A stretch of 64,000 nt of DNA from an uncultured Bacilli bacterium. GTDB lineage: Bacteria > Bacillota_I > Bacilli_A > RF39 > UBA660. How positions within the stretch are numbered: the first letter of the stretch is position 1; each line of letters starts with the position of its first letter. The stretch is from the NCBI GenBank assembly GCA_934129945.1, contig CAKOXC010000002.1, positions 184,531 through 248,530 of the forward strand, given 5' to 3'. The notes below the pieces were generated by a model. The model ran no database searches. It saw only the letters and a program-made list of their open reading frames with translations, and was not told the DNA's origin. The translations under genes were made by a program, and so were the position numbers. This document shows, piece after piece, positions 26,462 through 36,387 of the stretch.

Positions 26462-27295
26462 TCACTCTAGATTATCTCCTATTTTTACAATTGTTTCAAT
26501 ATCATTTTTAGAATTATTTAAAATTATTTCATTCAAGTTAATCTTATCTTTTTTAAATAAATAAATTATTGTTGAACCGCCGAATTCAAAATGCCCTTTT
26601 TCATCACCTTTTTTAAAATTATCATATTTATTATTTACTATTTTACCAATCATCATTGCACCAACTTCAATAATATAAACTTCTTCATATTTTTTATTTT
26701 TAACCAGAGTTATTTCTCGATCATTTTCTTTAAAAACTTTATATTTTTTTTGTGCTATTGGTTGAACTGTATGTAATTTACCTAAAATATGTTTAGTTTT
26801 TATAACACTACCATCAAAAGGATAAATATATCTATGATAATCATCAACACATAAACGATATACCAAACAATACCCACCTTTAAAATCATCAACATTTTCT
26901 TCTACTAGTTCGTCTAACGTATAAATAGAATTTTTTATGTTAAGAGATAAATTTTCATCGATTTTATAAACTGATAATTTTGCATCGCAAGGACTTATAA
27001 AACCCTTATCTAAATTCTTTTTTTCTTGTTTAATTTTTCTTGTAAAAAAATCATTAAATGATTTATAAGAAACATTTTCATATCTAGAAATATCTATATT
27101 ATTCTTCTGTATAAACCTTTTTATTTTTAATTTAGATAGTGATGATGTGATATAGAATCTATAAATATTAGCTACTGTTTTAGTTGTTAAGAGTTTTAAT
27201 AAAACTCTGCCAATAAAACAGTTGTATAAAAGACTTAAAGTCTTACTTTCTTTAGCCGGTATCAACTTTTTACTATTATAATCAAAATATTTCAT
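26462..27295 (-). CDS. psd: phosphatidylserine decarboxylase
   Basis: This 277-residue pyruvoyl enzyme converts phosphatidylserine to phosphatidylethanolamine. The self-cleavage site lies near the C-terminus in KGHFEFGGSTIIYLF, where Ser becomes the pyruvoyl group. SPCDAKLSVY, VYRLCVDDYHRYIYP and VGAMMIGKI are family motifs. Although open to 27355, the ATG at 27295 overlaps the pssA stop as TAATG, so the pair is coupled. It acts at the membrane with PssA. Confidence 0.93.
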   Translation of the reverse strand: MKYFDYNSKKLIPAKESKTLSLLYNCFIGRVLLKLLTTKTVANIYRFYITSSLSKLKIKRFIQKNNIDISRYENVSYKSFNDFFTRKIKQEKKNLDKGFISPCDAKLSVYKIDENLSLNIKNSIYTLDELVEENVDDFKGGYCLVYRLCVDDYHRYIYPFDGSVIKTKHILGKLHTVQPIAQKKYKVFKENDREITLVKNKKYEEVYIIEVGAMMIGKIVNNKYDNFKKGDEKGHFEFGGSTIIYLFKKDKINLNEIILNNSKNDIETIVKIGDNLE

Positions 27296-27921
27296 TAAAT
27301 CACCATAAGAAGTGTTATTAATATAACTGCTAAAACAGGAATAATTATGTACCAAGCTCCTTTTAGTTTAGGAACTTTTATATTTACAACCATCAAAATA
27401 GAAGTTAACAATGTAAGTATGATATAAAGTAATTTAAATATATGTGCTGGAACTATAGTATGAAAAAGTCCAAGTAATGGATATGTTATAGCAGTTGATG
27501 TTACTGGAAGACCACGATATGTATTAATTGCTTTTTCTTTATCACTAGAAACAACATTAAATGATGCAAGTCTATTAATACCACATAACATAAAGATGGC
27601 ATAAACAACTATTTCAAATGGTCTTATCATTCCAAGACTCATCATAAAAACTACAGGTACAGCTAAAAAACAAAAAGTATCACATAAACTATCAAGTTGG
27701 ACACCTATTTCTTTTTGTTCTTCTGTTCTTTTAAACATCCTCGCAAATTTTCCGTCAAGCATATCACATACTCCAGAAAATACTAAACAAGCTAATGAAA
27801 ATCTTACATATTCACCACTAGCAAAAGCCATTTTAGAAAATGAATAAAATAAAGCCATTATTCCTGATACTAATCCCATATAAGTTACTAAATTTGATTT
27901 GTGAAATTTTGCAAAAAACAT
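27295..27921 (-). CDS. pssA: CDP-diacylglycerol-serine O-phosphatidyltransferase
   Basis: This 208-residue membrane protein has the CDP-alcohol phosphatidyltransferase motif DGxxARx8Gx3Dx3D, seen as DMLDGKFARMF followed by GVQLDSLCD. Several hydrophobic helices follow. It makes phosphatidylserine from CDP-diacylglycerol and serine; the adjacent decarboxylase makes that specificity nearly certain. Confidence 0.92.
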   Translation of the reverse strand: MFFAKFHKSNLVTYMGLVSGIMALFYSFSKMAFASGEYVRFSLACLVFSGVCDMLDGKFARMFKRTEEQKEIGVQLDSLCDTFCFLAVPVVFMMSLGMIRPFEIVVYAIFMLCGINRLASFNVVSSDKEKAINTYRGLPVTSTAITYPLLGLFHTIVPAHIFKLLYIILTLLTSILMVVNIKVPKLKGAWYIIIPVLAVILITLLMVI

Positions 27922-28027
27922 AATACTACTCTACTCCTTTAAATATAAAATCAAATTGTTTAAGATTTTAATATTTTTTTATCTTTATATAGTATACCTC
28001 ATATTTAACTAAAAGCCTAGAAAAATT

Positions 28028-30922
28028 TCAATATCTATTAGTAATATTTACCTGATACTTGTCAATTCTTTTAACTACTCTACCTTTAATTATAACAACC
28101 TCATTCTTTTTATATTCATCAATAGTATTAAATAAATTTGCAAATAAGATAAAAGACATTTTACCAGTTTCATCTGATGCATCAATAAATGCCATATCCT
28201 TTTGTTCTTTAGTTTTTATGATTTTTACTTTATCAATTAAAACAGCAAATTTAACAACACGATTATAATATTTTGCTATATCTTTTATTTTAACTATCGA
28301 AGGTTCATTATACTTACTTGCTGGATGATTAGTTATATAAAAGCCATAATTCTCTAACTCATAAATTCTTTTCTCCTCATCACTAAAATCAGGATAATCT
28401 TTTAAAACTGGTTTTTCTACTAGACTTTCGTCTAAGTCATTAATTAACGACACATAATTTACTACAATTTCTAAATTATTTAATAAAGTATTTGCATTTT
28501 TTTCTATATTTTTAAAAGCATCAGCACAAATTAAAGTTTTAATATTTTCATTATCAATTTCATTATAATTCTTTTTTACAAAATCTATAAAATCAACATA
28601 TCCATCTTTTCTATTTTTTATAATTGCCTCAATTACATTTTTATTTAATTTTTTTAAAACTCCAAAAGGCATAACTAATTCATTATTTTCTATTATATAT
28701 TTATCTTGACTTTTATTAATATCGACAGTAGTTACTTTACAATCAAAAGCTTTAGAAAAAGAAATTAATTCCTTAGTTTTATTAGCTATTCCAATTACAT
28801 CATTTAAAAGTTCACTATAAAAATAATTAGGATAATAAGTTTTTAAGTAAGCCATTTGATAAGCAATTAATGCATAAGCTACAGAATGAGATTTATTAAA
28901 ACCATAATCAGCAAATTTTAATATTAATTCATAAATTTTTATAGCAAGTTCTAATTTATAACCTCTATCAACTGCTCTTTTAAGAAAAACTTCTTTTTCT
29001 TTCTCAATGATTTCTTTTTTCTTTTTACTCATAGCTCTTCTGATATTATCAGACTCTGCATAAGTATATCCACCAATTTTAACAAGTATTTGCATTATTT
29101 GTTCTTGATAAACAATTATACCAAAAGTCTCATTTAAAATACTTTTTAAATCTTCATGAAGATATTCTATTTTTTCTTGATTATGTTTTCTTCTAATAAA
29201 TGAATCAATATTTTGCATTGGCCCAGGTCTATAAAGTGCAATAGCACTTGTTAAATCTAAAAAATTATTAGGTTTTAGTTTTTTTAAAAATTGACGCATT
29301 CCATAACTTTCAAATTGAAATATTCCATCAGTATTTCCCATTGAAAATACTTGAAATACTTTTTCATCGTTAAAATTTATTTTATTTAAATTTATTTTAT
29401 TTAAATTTATTTTAATTTCTTTATCTTTTTTTATAGTTTCTAATATATTAGCAATAGTTGTAAGATTTTTAACTGCTAAAAAATCCATTTTTAAAAATCC
29501 CATATTTTCTAGGTAATCTTTAGTTACACCAGTAAACATTTCATCATTTAAAGTACACATAGGTATTAATGTTTCGAGGCTTTGACTACAAATTACTACT
29601 CCTGCAGCATTTGCTGAAATATTTCTTTTTAAATTTTCTAGTTTCATACTTATCTTATAAGCTTTTGTAATTTCTTGATATCTTTTAACATACTCTAACA
29701 CAGTAGGATTTTCTAGATTCTCTTTCAAGGTCTTTTTAGCATCTATAAAAGACATAAATTTTTCCAGTAAACTATTATCAATTTCTAAACATTTTGCAAT
29801 ACTTCTAAGTACTAATCTTGATTTTAATGATCCAAAAGTCATAATACCTGCTACTTTATCTTTACCATATTTATTTTTTACATAATTGATAACTAAGTCT
29901 CTCTTGTTATTTTCAAAGTCTATATCTATATCTGGCATTGTAACACGTTCAGGATTTAAAAATCTTTCAAATAGTAAATTATATTTAATCGGGTCAATAT
30001 CTGTTATACCTAATGTATAACTTACTAAACTACCCGCAGCACTGCCTCTTCCTACACCAACTAAAATACCATTTTTTTTAGCATATAAAACATAATCATA
30101 AACTATTAAAAAATAGTCAACAAAGCCCATTTTTTTTATTACGCTTAACTCATAATCTAGTCTTTCTTGATATTCTTTGGTAATATTACCATCTAATCTT
30201 TTGTTTAACCCTTTTTGAGTTAAATTCTTTAAATGAGCATAAGAATCTTCACAATCGTATTTGGGAATATAATTTTTATCATTATGTATTTCAATATTTA
30301 TTTCATCAACAAAATCTTTAGTATCGTCTTTATCAGAAGTATTATAAGCATTTGTTTGATAATCAATAAATTGAAAATTAGATATACTAGTATTATTTTT
30401 AATCATATTTAAATAATTTAAATACTTAGCATCTTCTACATTCAATGATTTTATATCTCTTAAAAAAATAACTTTGTCATTAATTAATGAAGCATTTTTA
30501 TATTCTATTTCATTTTTATATCCAATATAAATTGTTTTAAAAATATTTTTTACTTCTTTAAATAATTCTATACTGTTATAAGGAATAATTAAAATAAGAT
30601 TGTCACTAAGATTTTCTAAATCAAACAAAGAAATTTCTCTTTGTTGCGCTATAGTATTTAATTTTATTAAATTTTGATAACCACTATAATTTTTGGCATA
30701 TAAATATAATTTTAAATTTGTTACTTTTATTTCTAAACCAATTAAAGGTTTTATATTATTCTTAAGGCATTTTTCATAAAATTCTATTACTCCAAAAAGA
30801 TTATTATCACACATTCCACATGCTGAAATATTATTTTCTTTACAAAAGCTCATTAATTCATCTATTTTTATCATACTTTCTAAAAGAGAATATTCTGTAG
30901 TAACTTTAATTAATGATTTCAT
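28028..30922 (-). CDS. dnaE: DNA polymerase III alpha subunit (DnaE type)
   Basis: This replicative polymerase subunit of about 964 residues has an N-terminal PHP domain and the catalytic palm segment MPDIDIDFENNKRD. The finger blocks LYRPGPMQNIDSFIRRK and GIIVYQEQIMQI follow, with a C-terminal OB fold ending near ITNRY. It is shorter than typical DnaE (about 1100), mostly at the N- and C-terminal ends. ATG 30922 follows GAAGGTG and is preferred over the codon at 30937. An in-frame 15-base tandem repeat lies at 29374-29416. In Firmicutes DnaE usually works with PolC, which is not in this window. Confidence 0.95.
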   Translation of the reverse strand: MKSLIKVTTEYSLLESMIKIDELMSFCKENNISACGMCDNNLFGVIEFYEKCLKNNIKPLIGLEIKVTNLKLYLYAKNYSGYQNLIKLNTIAQQREISLFDLENLSDNLILIIPYNSIELFKEVKNIFKTIYIGYKNEIEYKNASLINDKVIFLRDIKSLNVEDAKYLNYLNMIKNNTSISNFQFIDYQTNAYNTSDKDDTKDFVDEINIEIHNDKNYIPKYDCEDSYAHLKNLTQKGLNKRLDGNITKEYQERLDYELSVIKKMGFVDYFLIVYDYVLYAKKNGILVGVGRGSAAGSLVSYTLGITDIDPIKYNLLFERFLNPERVTMPDIDIDFENNKRDLVINYVKNKYGKDKVAGIMTFGSLKSRLVLRSIAKCLEIDNSLLEKFMSFIDAKKTLKENLENPTVLEYVKRYQEITKAYKISMKLENLKRNISANAAGVVICSQSLETLIPMCTLNDEMFTGVTKDYLENMGFLKMDFLAVKNLTTIANILETIKKDKEIKINLNKINLNKINFNDEKVFQVFSMGNTDGIFQFESYGMRQFLKKLKPNNFLDLTSAIALYRPGPMQNIDSFIRRKHNQEKIEYLHEDLKSILNETFGIIVYQEQIMQILVKIGGYTYAESDNIRRAMSKKKKEIIEKEKEVFLKRAVDRGYKLELAIKIYELILKFADYGFNKSHSVAYALIAYQMAYLKTYYPNYFYSELLNDVIGIANKTKELISFSKAFDCKVTTVDINKSQDKYIIENNELVMPFGVLKKLNKNVIEAIIKNRKDGYVDFIDFVKKNYNEIDNENIKTLICADAFKNIEKNANTLLNNLEIVVNYVSLINDLDESLVEKPVLKDYPDFSDEEKRIYELENYGFYITNHPASKYNEPSIVKIKDIAKYYNRVVKFAVLIDKVKIIKTKEQKDMAFIDASDETGKMSFILFANLFNTIDEYKKNEVVIIKGRVVKRIDKYQVNITNRY
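29374..29416. repeat. 15-base tandem repeat inside dnaE
   Basis: Almost three copies of ATTTATTTTATTTAA stand in tandem. They are in frame and encode a repeated KINLN pattern in a surface-loop-like stretch. Copy number changes would keep the frame. Confidence 0.8.
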
Positions 30923-31019
30923 GATTTTCACCTTCATTCTTTAATATAAATTTAATTTTTTCTTACTTTCATTTTATCACAAAAACTTTATGTATTCATA
31001 ATTATTACGTATATCTATG

Positions 31020-31045
31020 AAAAAAACTGGCTATTGTTAGTCAGT
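31020..31045 (-). terminator. terminator after queH
   Basis: On the minus strand ACTGACTA pairs with TAGCCAGT (one mismatch) around a short loop, then T6. It immediately follows the queH stop and ends the murG-murB-ftsQ-queH unit. Confidence 0.7.
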
Positions 31046-31047
31046 AA

Positions 31048-31653
31048 TTATATTTTATCATTTTTAGCATACATGCATCCACAATAATCTTGACGATATA
31101 AATTATATTCTTTGGCAAGTTCGATACTTCTTTTGTAACCTTCTTCTTTTTTAAAATCAGAATATAAAAAATTGATATTATGAATTTTACTAATTTTTTC
31201 ACCAATTTCATTAATTGTTTTACTATGTTTATAAGGACTTACAGTTAAAGTTGTTCCAAAGAAATCATATCCTAGTTTTTTTGCTAGTGTTGCAGTATGT
31301 TCCATTCTTAAAAAGTAACAGACATTACACCTAGCTCCGCCTTCTTTTTCATGTTCTAATCCCTTTACTTTTTCATGATAAATATCATTATCATAATCAC
31401 AATCTAAAAAATCTAATTTATTAATTGATTTATATTTTTTGATAAAATCTATTTGATTTTGCTTTCTTTTTTCATACTCTTCTTTTGGTTCTATATTGGG
31501 ATTATAATATAATACAGTAATATCAAAGTATGGAGTTAGTCTTTCAATGCAACTGGTAGAACATGGACCACAACAACTATGGAGTAAAATCTTTTTTCTA
31601 CCAGTAAGATTATTAATAATTTCTTTCATTTTTTTATTATAATTTTCATTCAT
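31048..31653 (-). CDS. queH: QueH, epoxyqueuosine reductase
   Basis: This Fe-S protein of about 201 residues performs the last step of queuosine synthesis in tRNA anticodons. Its four Cys pairs are all present: HSCCGPCS near residue 25, GGARCNVCYF in the middle and DYCGCMYA at the end. TTLTVSPYKHSKTINEIG is also a QueH block. ATG 31653 overlaps the end of ftsQ by eight bases. The co-location with ftsQ looks like read-through rather than a shared pathway. Confidence 0.92.
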   Translation of the reverse strand: MNENYNKKMKEIINNLTGRKKILLHSCCGPCSTSCIERLTPYFDITVLYYNPNIEPKEEYEKRKQNQIDFIKKYKSINKLDFLDCDYDNDIYHEKVKGLEHEKEGGARCNVCYFLRMEHTATLAKKLGYDFFGTTLTVSPYKHSKTINEIGEKISKIHNINFLYSDFKKEEGYKRSIELAKEYNLYRQDYCGCMYAKNDKI

Positions 31654-32389
31654 TGCTATCACTATTTTCTTTTTCTTTATTTAATGATTCATAAGATTTA
31701 AAGTAAATATTTTCATTACTTGAAGAATCTAGGTATATTATACCAGCAACATTATTTAATGTTGCATAAATAGACTGGTATTTATTTAAATTTTTAATAT
31801 TTATTAAATTAATATATACTGTATTTCCGTCATTCATTCTTAATATAAATCTTGTATCATCAATTATTTTATCATTACTTTTACTAATCGAGTACTCTAT
31901 TTCACTAATACTTTTTAAAATATCATCATCAATTTTATCTAAAGATGTTATTAATTTTTTATAAATATTTTTAGGAACATAATTAATAAGTGAAGCATAA
32001 CCATAAGAATTATCTTCAGCTATCTCTTTGCCATTAGATAAAACCAATTTGTTGTTATTTCTATTATAAAATAAAATATTAGCTTCTTTAATATCAATTG
32101 TTAACTTTCCGAAAATATTTCTTTTTATTTTTACATCATCAACGTAATTTAATTTTTTTATATTTTTTTTCATTTTACTAGAATTTAATTTTATTATTGA
32201 AGGATAATTTTTTATTCCAGCGGCATGAATTATTTCATTATCGCTTAAATTAGTTGTACCCGTTATATAAATATTTTTTATTGGCATAGATAAAAAGTAA
32301 TAAATAACCATGCAAAATAAGTATATTATTAAAATACACACAATTAATGCTTTAATATTTAATTTCCTTTTTATCTTTTTTTTTGCCAT
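31646..32389 (-). CDS. ftsQ: FtsQ/DivIB division protein
   Basis: This 247-residue bitopic protein has a lysine-rich start, one helix at about residues 10-32, then a POTRA domain. The POTRA start is IKNIYITGTTNLSDNEIIHA, and a beta domain with the FtsQ-type strand GNTVYINL follows. DivIB/FtsQ binds FtsL and DivIC outside the membrane. It sits after murB as in many division clusters. Confidence 0.88.
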   Translation of the reverse strand: MAKKKIKRKLNIKALIVCILIIYLFCMVIYYFLSMPIKNIYITGTTNLSDNEIIHAAGIKNYPSIIKLNSSKMKKNIKKLNYVDDVKIKRNIFGKLTIDIKEANILFYNRNNNKLVLSNGKEIAEDNSYGYASLINYVPKNIYKKLITSLDKIDDDILKSISEIEYSISKSNDKIIDDTRFILRMNDGNTVYINLINIKNLNKYQSIYATLNNVAGIIYLDSSSNENIYFKSYESLNKEKENSDSNE

Positions 32390-32392
32390 AAA

Positions 32393-33259
32393 TTACTCCC
32401 ATGTTATAATTTCTTGTTCTAATATAAGATCAATATTATAATTATTTAAAACTTGTTCGTGAATTAATTTTATCAAATTTTTAATATCATTACTAGTGGC
32501 ATTATTTTCATTAATGATAAAATTAGCATGTTTATCACTTACTTTAGCTCCACCAATTGTTTTTCCTTTTAAATTAAGGTTTTCAATTAAAGCACCAGCA
32601 TAATTATTTAAAGGATTTCTAAAAACACTTCCTGCGGAAGGATATTCAAGTGGTTGGGTAAGTTTTCTTTTCTCACATCTTTTATCAATAATTTTTAATA
32701 GTTCTTCTTTATTACCGTTTTCTAGTTCAAATACACAAGAAATAATTACATATTTTTTAGTATGTTTAAAAATAGAATCTCGATACTTAAAATCACAATC
32801 TTGTTTTTGTAGAGTTGCAATTTCACCATCTTCATTTAAAGCTCTTATTTCTTTTAAGTAATTACTAATTTCTGCATTATAAGCTCCGGCATTATTATAA
32901 ATAGATCCACCAATAGTACCAGGAATACTAATTAAACTTTCAAGTCCTTTTAACGATGATTTTATAGTCATATTTGCAATTAAAGGTAACATTACCCCAC
33001 ATTCACAGTAGACTTCATTATCCTTAATATTATATTTATTTAACCTTTTTAAATTAATTATTGCTCCATCAAAATAATTATCATCAACTATGATATTAGA
33101 ACCATTACCAATTATAAAATATTTAATATTTTCTTTTTTTAATTTTTTTAATAAATCTATTAATTCGATTTCATTTTCAGGAAAATACATAGTTTTCACT
33201 ATACCACCAGTTTTATAAGTAGTATAATTTTTCATACTAACATCATTTAAAATTTTCAT
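32393..33259 (-). CDS. murB: MurB, UDP-N-acetylenolpyruvoylglucosamine reductase
   Basis: This 288-residue FAD enzyme makes UDP-MurNAc. FAD and active-site motifs are GNGSNIIVDDNYFDGAI, PGTIGGSIYNNAGAY, YRDSIFK and PSAGSVFRNP with the catalytic Ser. The length and the missing insertion loop mark type II MurB, usual in Firmicutes. It overlaps murG by one base and continues to ftsQ. Confidence 0.95.
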   Translation of the reverse strand: MKILNDVSMKNYTTYKTGGIVKTMYFPENEIELIDLLKKLKKENIKYFIIGNGSNIIVDDNYFDGAIINLKRLNKYNIKDNEVYCECGVMLPLIANMTIKSSLKGLESLISIPGTIGGSIYNNAGAYNAEISNYLKEIRALNEDGEIATLQKQDCDFKYRDSIFKHTKKYVIISCVFELENGNKEELLKIIDKRCEKRKLTQPLEYPSAGSVFRNPLNNYAGALIENLNLKGKTIGGAKVSDKHANFIINENNATSNDIKNLIKLIHEQVLNNYNIDLILEQEIITWE

Positions 33260-34335
33260 TAAATTATTTCCTTAATTGCTTTATAAATTTTATCAGTGCT
33301 ATTATTTACATCAAATTTTTCTAAATTTTTAATCATATCATTTCTATATTTAGAGTCATTTAATAATTTATCAACATTTTCACTTAAAATATCCCCGGTT
33401 AAATTATTTTCTTCAAGCATTATACAAGCTTTTTTTTCATATATATCTTTAGCATTATAATATTGATGATTATTTGCTACATTTGGTGATGGTATTATTA
33501 TAGATGGAATTTTTAGTGCTATTATTTCATTTAAAGAACCAGATCCAGCTCTTGAAATAACAACATCAGTATTTTTTAAAAGTCCAATTAAATTGTCATA
33601 AAACGGTAAGATTTTAACATTACTAGGTAGTGATTTTTGATCAACTCTATCATAAACTCTCTTACCAGTTATATATAATAATTGATAGTTTTTATTATTT
33701 ACTTTATTTGCATAATCTATTATTTTAGAATTTAAAGATGTACTTCCAAGACTTCCTAAAACTACTAAAACTAGTTTTTTCTTCGGATCAAGTCCAAGAG
33801 ATTCTAAAGAAACACTTTTCGCAAGTTTTGCTTCATCACTTCGAGGATGTCCTGTAAATATAACGTTATCTTTATTTTTAAAATATTCTTTCGTTTTTTC
33901 AAAAGTTACACCTACTATATCAGCATATCTAGCTAAAATTTTATTAGACTTACCAGGTATACTGTTTTGTTCATGAATAAATGTTTTTATTTTTAATTTA
34001 TGTGCAGCTTTAATAACGGGAAATGTTACATACCCGCCAAATCCAATGACTACATCTGGTTTAAAGTCTTTCATTATTTTAAGGCACTTTTTATAAGATT
34101 TTCTAATCAAAATAATATCTTCAATGTCTTTTTTGATGTTTTTAGTTAAGCCATAAATTTCTAATGCTTCGTATTTAATACCTCGATTTGGTACTATATC
34201 TTTTTCCATTCTATTATGGGTTCCAATATATAATACTTCTAAGTTTTTTTCTTCTTTCTTAAATTTTTCAATTATACTTAATGCTGGATAAATATGTCCT
34301 CCAGTACCCCCAGCTGTTACTATTATTCTCATCAT
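33259..34335 (-). CDS. murG: MurG, lipid II-forming GlcNAc transferase
   Basis: This 358-residue membrane-associated glycosyltransferase adds GlcNAc to lipid I. Key motifs are TAGGTGGHIYPALSI at the start, GFGGYVTFPV, HEQNSIPG, and the nucleotide-binding VISRAGSGSLNEI with PSPNVANNHQYYNA. It is the first gene of the murG-murB-ftsQ-queH unit, with an AGGTGAT ribosome site. Confidence 0.96.
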   Translation of the reverse strand: MMRIIVTAGGTGGHIYPALSIIEKFKKEEKNLEVLYIGTHNRMEKDIVPNRGIKYEALEIYGLTKNIKKDIEDIILIRKSYKKCLKIMKDFKPDVVIGFGGYVTFPVIKAAHKLKIKTFIHEQNSIPGKSNKILARYADIVGVTFEKTKEYFKNKDNVIFTGHPRSDEAKLAKSVSLESLGLDPKKKLVLVVLGSLGSTSLNSKIIDYANKVNNKNYQLLYITGKRVYDRVDQKSLPSNVKILPFYDNLIGLLKNTDVVISRAGSGSLNEIIALKIPSIIIPSPNVANNHQYYNAKDIYEKKACIMLEENNLTGDILSENVDKLLNDSKYRNDMIKNLEKFDVNNSTDKIYKAIKEII

Positions 34336-34400
34336 ATCACCTACTACAATTATACTATAAAAATTATAATATATATTATTTTTTTAAAATTTTACGTAAA

Positions 34401-34421
34401 GAAAAAGCCCTTTTAAGGCTT
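34401..34421 (-). terminator. terminator after the Hpt-receiver gene
   Basis: On the minus strand AAGCC pairs with GGCTT around a TTAAAAG loop, and T5 follows. It overlaps the stop codon of the gene that ends at 34420. Confidence 0.6.
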
Positions 34422-35199
34422 ACATATCTTTATAATTTATTGTCTTTTCAATTACTGATTTTATGTCTCTTTCATTAAATGGTTTAGCAAGTAAATCTAC
34501 GATATCATAAGTAAATGCTCTATCAATAGTTTCTTTTTCTTCCGCACCACTAATAATTGATACAGGTACTTTTTTAAATAAATTATTTTGTTTAAAATAT
34601 TCAAGTACATCAAATCCATTAACATTTGGCATATTTAAATCAAGTAACATCGCAGCAATATCATCTGTATTTTCATTTATAATATTTAAAGCTACTTGAC
34701 CGTCTGTTGCCATAACAACTTCATAGCTATCAGCAAATATTTTTTCAATAAAATTACGAATTAAATTTGAATCATCAACAACTAATATTTTTTTATCTTT
34801 AATAATTTTAGGCCTTTCAGCCACTACTGATTGAACATAATCTTTACCTAAATATTGTTTTACTACATTGATAATTCTGTTAGCTTCTTTTATTAAAGCT
34901 TCATAATTATTAGCAACAAAATAAATATTATTAGCTTTTCCTTCCATTTCATGTTGGTAAGCTAAATCGGCAAGTCTTGTAAATCCTAAATATCTTGCAT
35001 CACTTTTTATTGAGTGAGCAAAAACGGCATAATTAGCCATATCACCAACTTCTTTGTAGCTTTTTAAATCAGCTAATTTACCATAAATACCAGCTAAAAA
35101 ATCTTCTAATGTTGCATCATAAGTTTCCATGTCCCCTAAAAGTTCTAAAGATTTTTGAACATCTATTCCATTTCCATAAAGCAATGAAACATCTTTCAT
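34420..35199 (-). CDS. Hpt-receiver two-domain signalling protein
   Basis: This 259-residue protein has an N-terminal histidine phosphotransfer helix bundle (residues of about 15-120) with the phospho-His in FAHSIKSDARYLG. A receiver domain from about 135 follows, with the acidic pair VVDDSNLI, the phospho-Asp in LLDLNMPNVNGF, the switch Ser in VSIISGA and Lys in LAKPF. There is no DNA-binding output domain and no histidine kinase nearby. It looks like a phosphorelay adaptor. The input and output are unknown. Confidence 0.88.
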   Translation of the reverse strand: MKDVSLLYGNGIDVQKSLELLGDMETYDATLEDFLAGIYGKLADLKSYKEVGDMANYAVFAHSIKSDARYLGFTRLADLAYQHEMEGKANNIYFVANNYEALIKEANRIINVVKQYLGKDYVQSVVAERPKIIKDKKILVVDDSNLIRNFIEKIFADSYEVVMATDGQVALNIINENTDDIAAMLLDLNMPNVNGFDVLEYFKQNNLFKKVPVSIISGAEEKETIDRAFTYDIVDLLAKPFNERDIKSVIEKTINYKDM

Positions 35200-35286
35200 A
35201 TTTCCACATCCTATTCTTAACTATATTCTATCACAATAAAATATTATTTAGTTAAAAATTTGATTTTTTGACACTTTGTTTACTAT

Positions 35287-36027
35287 TTACTTTAATAATC
35301 TTTTTTTCATTACATCTAAATTTTCATAAGCCTCTTCAAAATTAACTGGGCAATTATATCTTACATCACTTCCAAGTAATGAATTAATTAAATTAAACAT
35401 AAATGTAATTCTTTCAAAGATCAAATTATTATAACTAGGATCATCAAATTTTATTTGATAATACTCAAAATCAATTAATTTTACATCGTTGTTATTAACC
35501 ATAAAATTCTTAGGATGAATATCAGCATAATATATTCCATTTTGACATAGTTCTTCAATTATTTGTAAACATTTATTATAAATATCTACTAAATGACTAA
35601 CATTTGCTATATTTTCTCTGAAATTATATAAAGTTTCATAGTCATCATAAAAAGGTATTTCTTGTCCAAATATATAATTTTCGCGAGTAAGAACACCAGT
35701 TGGAAACTCAGTTAATTTTATGTTACTTTGTCTATCTTGTAATTTACTTATAAGAATTTCATCCTTTTCACCATTAAATTTATATTCCGCATATTTTCTA
35801 TAAACTCTAAGTGCTTTATTTTTATCGTAATGTGATTGATAAATATAAAATCCATCTGTATCAAAATCCATATCATCACCTTCAAAAAAATTACATTGCT
35901 CTCCTCTTGATGTTTCAGTAATATACTTTCCTAAATTTGTTGCCATTTCTTCTTTTGTAAAAATAACTTCTCTTACATTTGGATAAATGATGCCAGATTT
36001 ATCTTTATAATAATTTTCTATTTTCAT
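35287..36027 (-). CDS. protein-kinase-fold protein, unknown substrate
   Basis: This 246-residue protein has a catalytic loop YYADIHPKNFMV, comparable to the HxDxxxxN loop of aminoglycoside-phosphotransferase and choline-kinase-like folds, and a metal motif KLIDFEYYQ. The N-terminal lobe is acidic and poorly conserved. No membrane segment is seen. A second kinase-like protein lies at 52246 with a similar loop. The substrate cannot be told. Confidence 0.7.
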   Translation of the reverse strand: MKIENYYKDKSGIIYPNVREVIFTKEEMATNLGKYITETSRGEQCNFFEGDDMDFDTDGFYIYQSHYDKNKALRVYRKYAEYKFNGEKDEILISKLQDRQSNIKLTEFPTGVLTRENYIFGQEIPFYDDYETLYNFRENIANVSHLVDIYNKCLQIIEELCQNGIYYADIHPKNFMVNNNDVKLIDFEYYQIKFDDPSYNNLIFERITFMFNLINSLLGSDVRYNCPVNFEEAYENLDVMKKRLLK

Positions 36028-36085
36028 TAAATTTTCCCCCTAAATCTTGGAATATCCTATCACATATATATTTAAAAGTCAAAAT

Positions 36086-36119
36086 AAAAAAAAGCATTTA
36101 CTATGCTTCGTAAATGCTT
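36086..36119 (-). terminator. terminator of rplU-prp-rpmA
   Basis: On the minus strand AAGCATTTAC pairs with GTAAATGCTT around an eight-base loop, then T-rich sequence. The stem overlaps the last codons of rpmA. Confidence 0.8.
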
Positions 36120-36385
36120 ACTTTCTTTTTATCTCTGCCTAATCTTTCGAATTTAACAACTCCATCGATTTTAGCAAATAATGTATGATCTTTTCCCATT
36201 CCAACATTTGTTCCAGGATAAATTTTTGTTCCTCTTTGACGATATAAAATAGAACCAGCACTAACAAATTGTCCGTCAGCTGCTTTAGCACCTAATCTAC
36301 GTCCAGCTGAATCTCTACCATTACGTGTAGAACCTTGAGCTTTAACGTGAGCAAATAATTGGATGTTAAGTAACATATTCTTCAT
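36101..36385 (-). CDS. rpmA: ribosomal protein L27 with Prp-cleaved extension
   Basis: This 94-residue L27 has the core GSTRNGRDSAGRRLGAK and SILYRQRGTKIYPGTNVG. Before the core stands MLLNIQLFAH, the Firmicutes-type N-terminal extension with the LQxFA-like cleavage site. The ribosomal-processing protease Prp removes it, and its gene lies directly upstream. After cleavage the flexible L27 tail reaches the peptidyl transferase centre. Confidence 0.96.
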   Translation of the reverse strand: MKNMLLNIQLFAHVKAQGSTRNGRDSAGRRLGAKAADGQFVSAGSILYRQRGTKIYPGTNVGMGKDHTLFAKIDGVVKFERLGRDKKKVSIYEA

Positions 36386-36387
36386 AT

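Noticed and set aside
29374..29416. Tandem repeats in dnaE as a CRISPR or regulatory array
   Set aside because: The period is only 15 bases, has no spacers, and is in frame with the protein.
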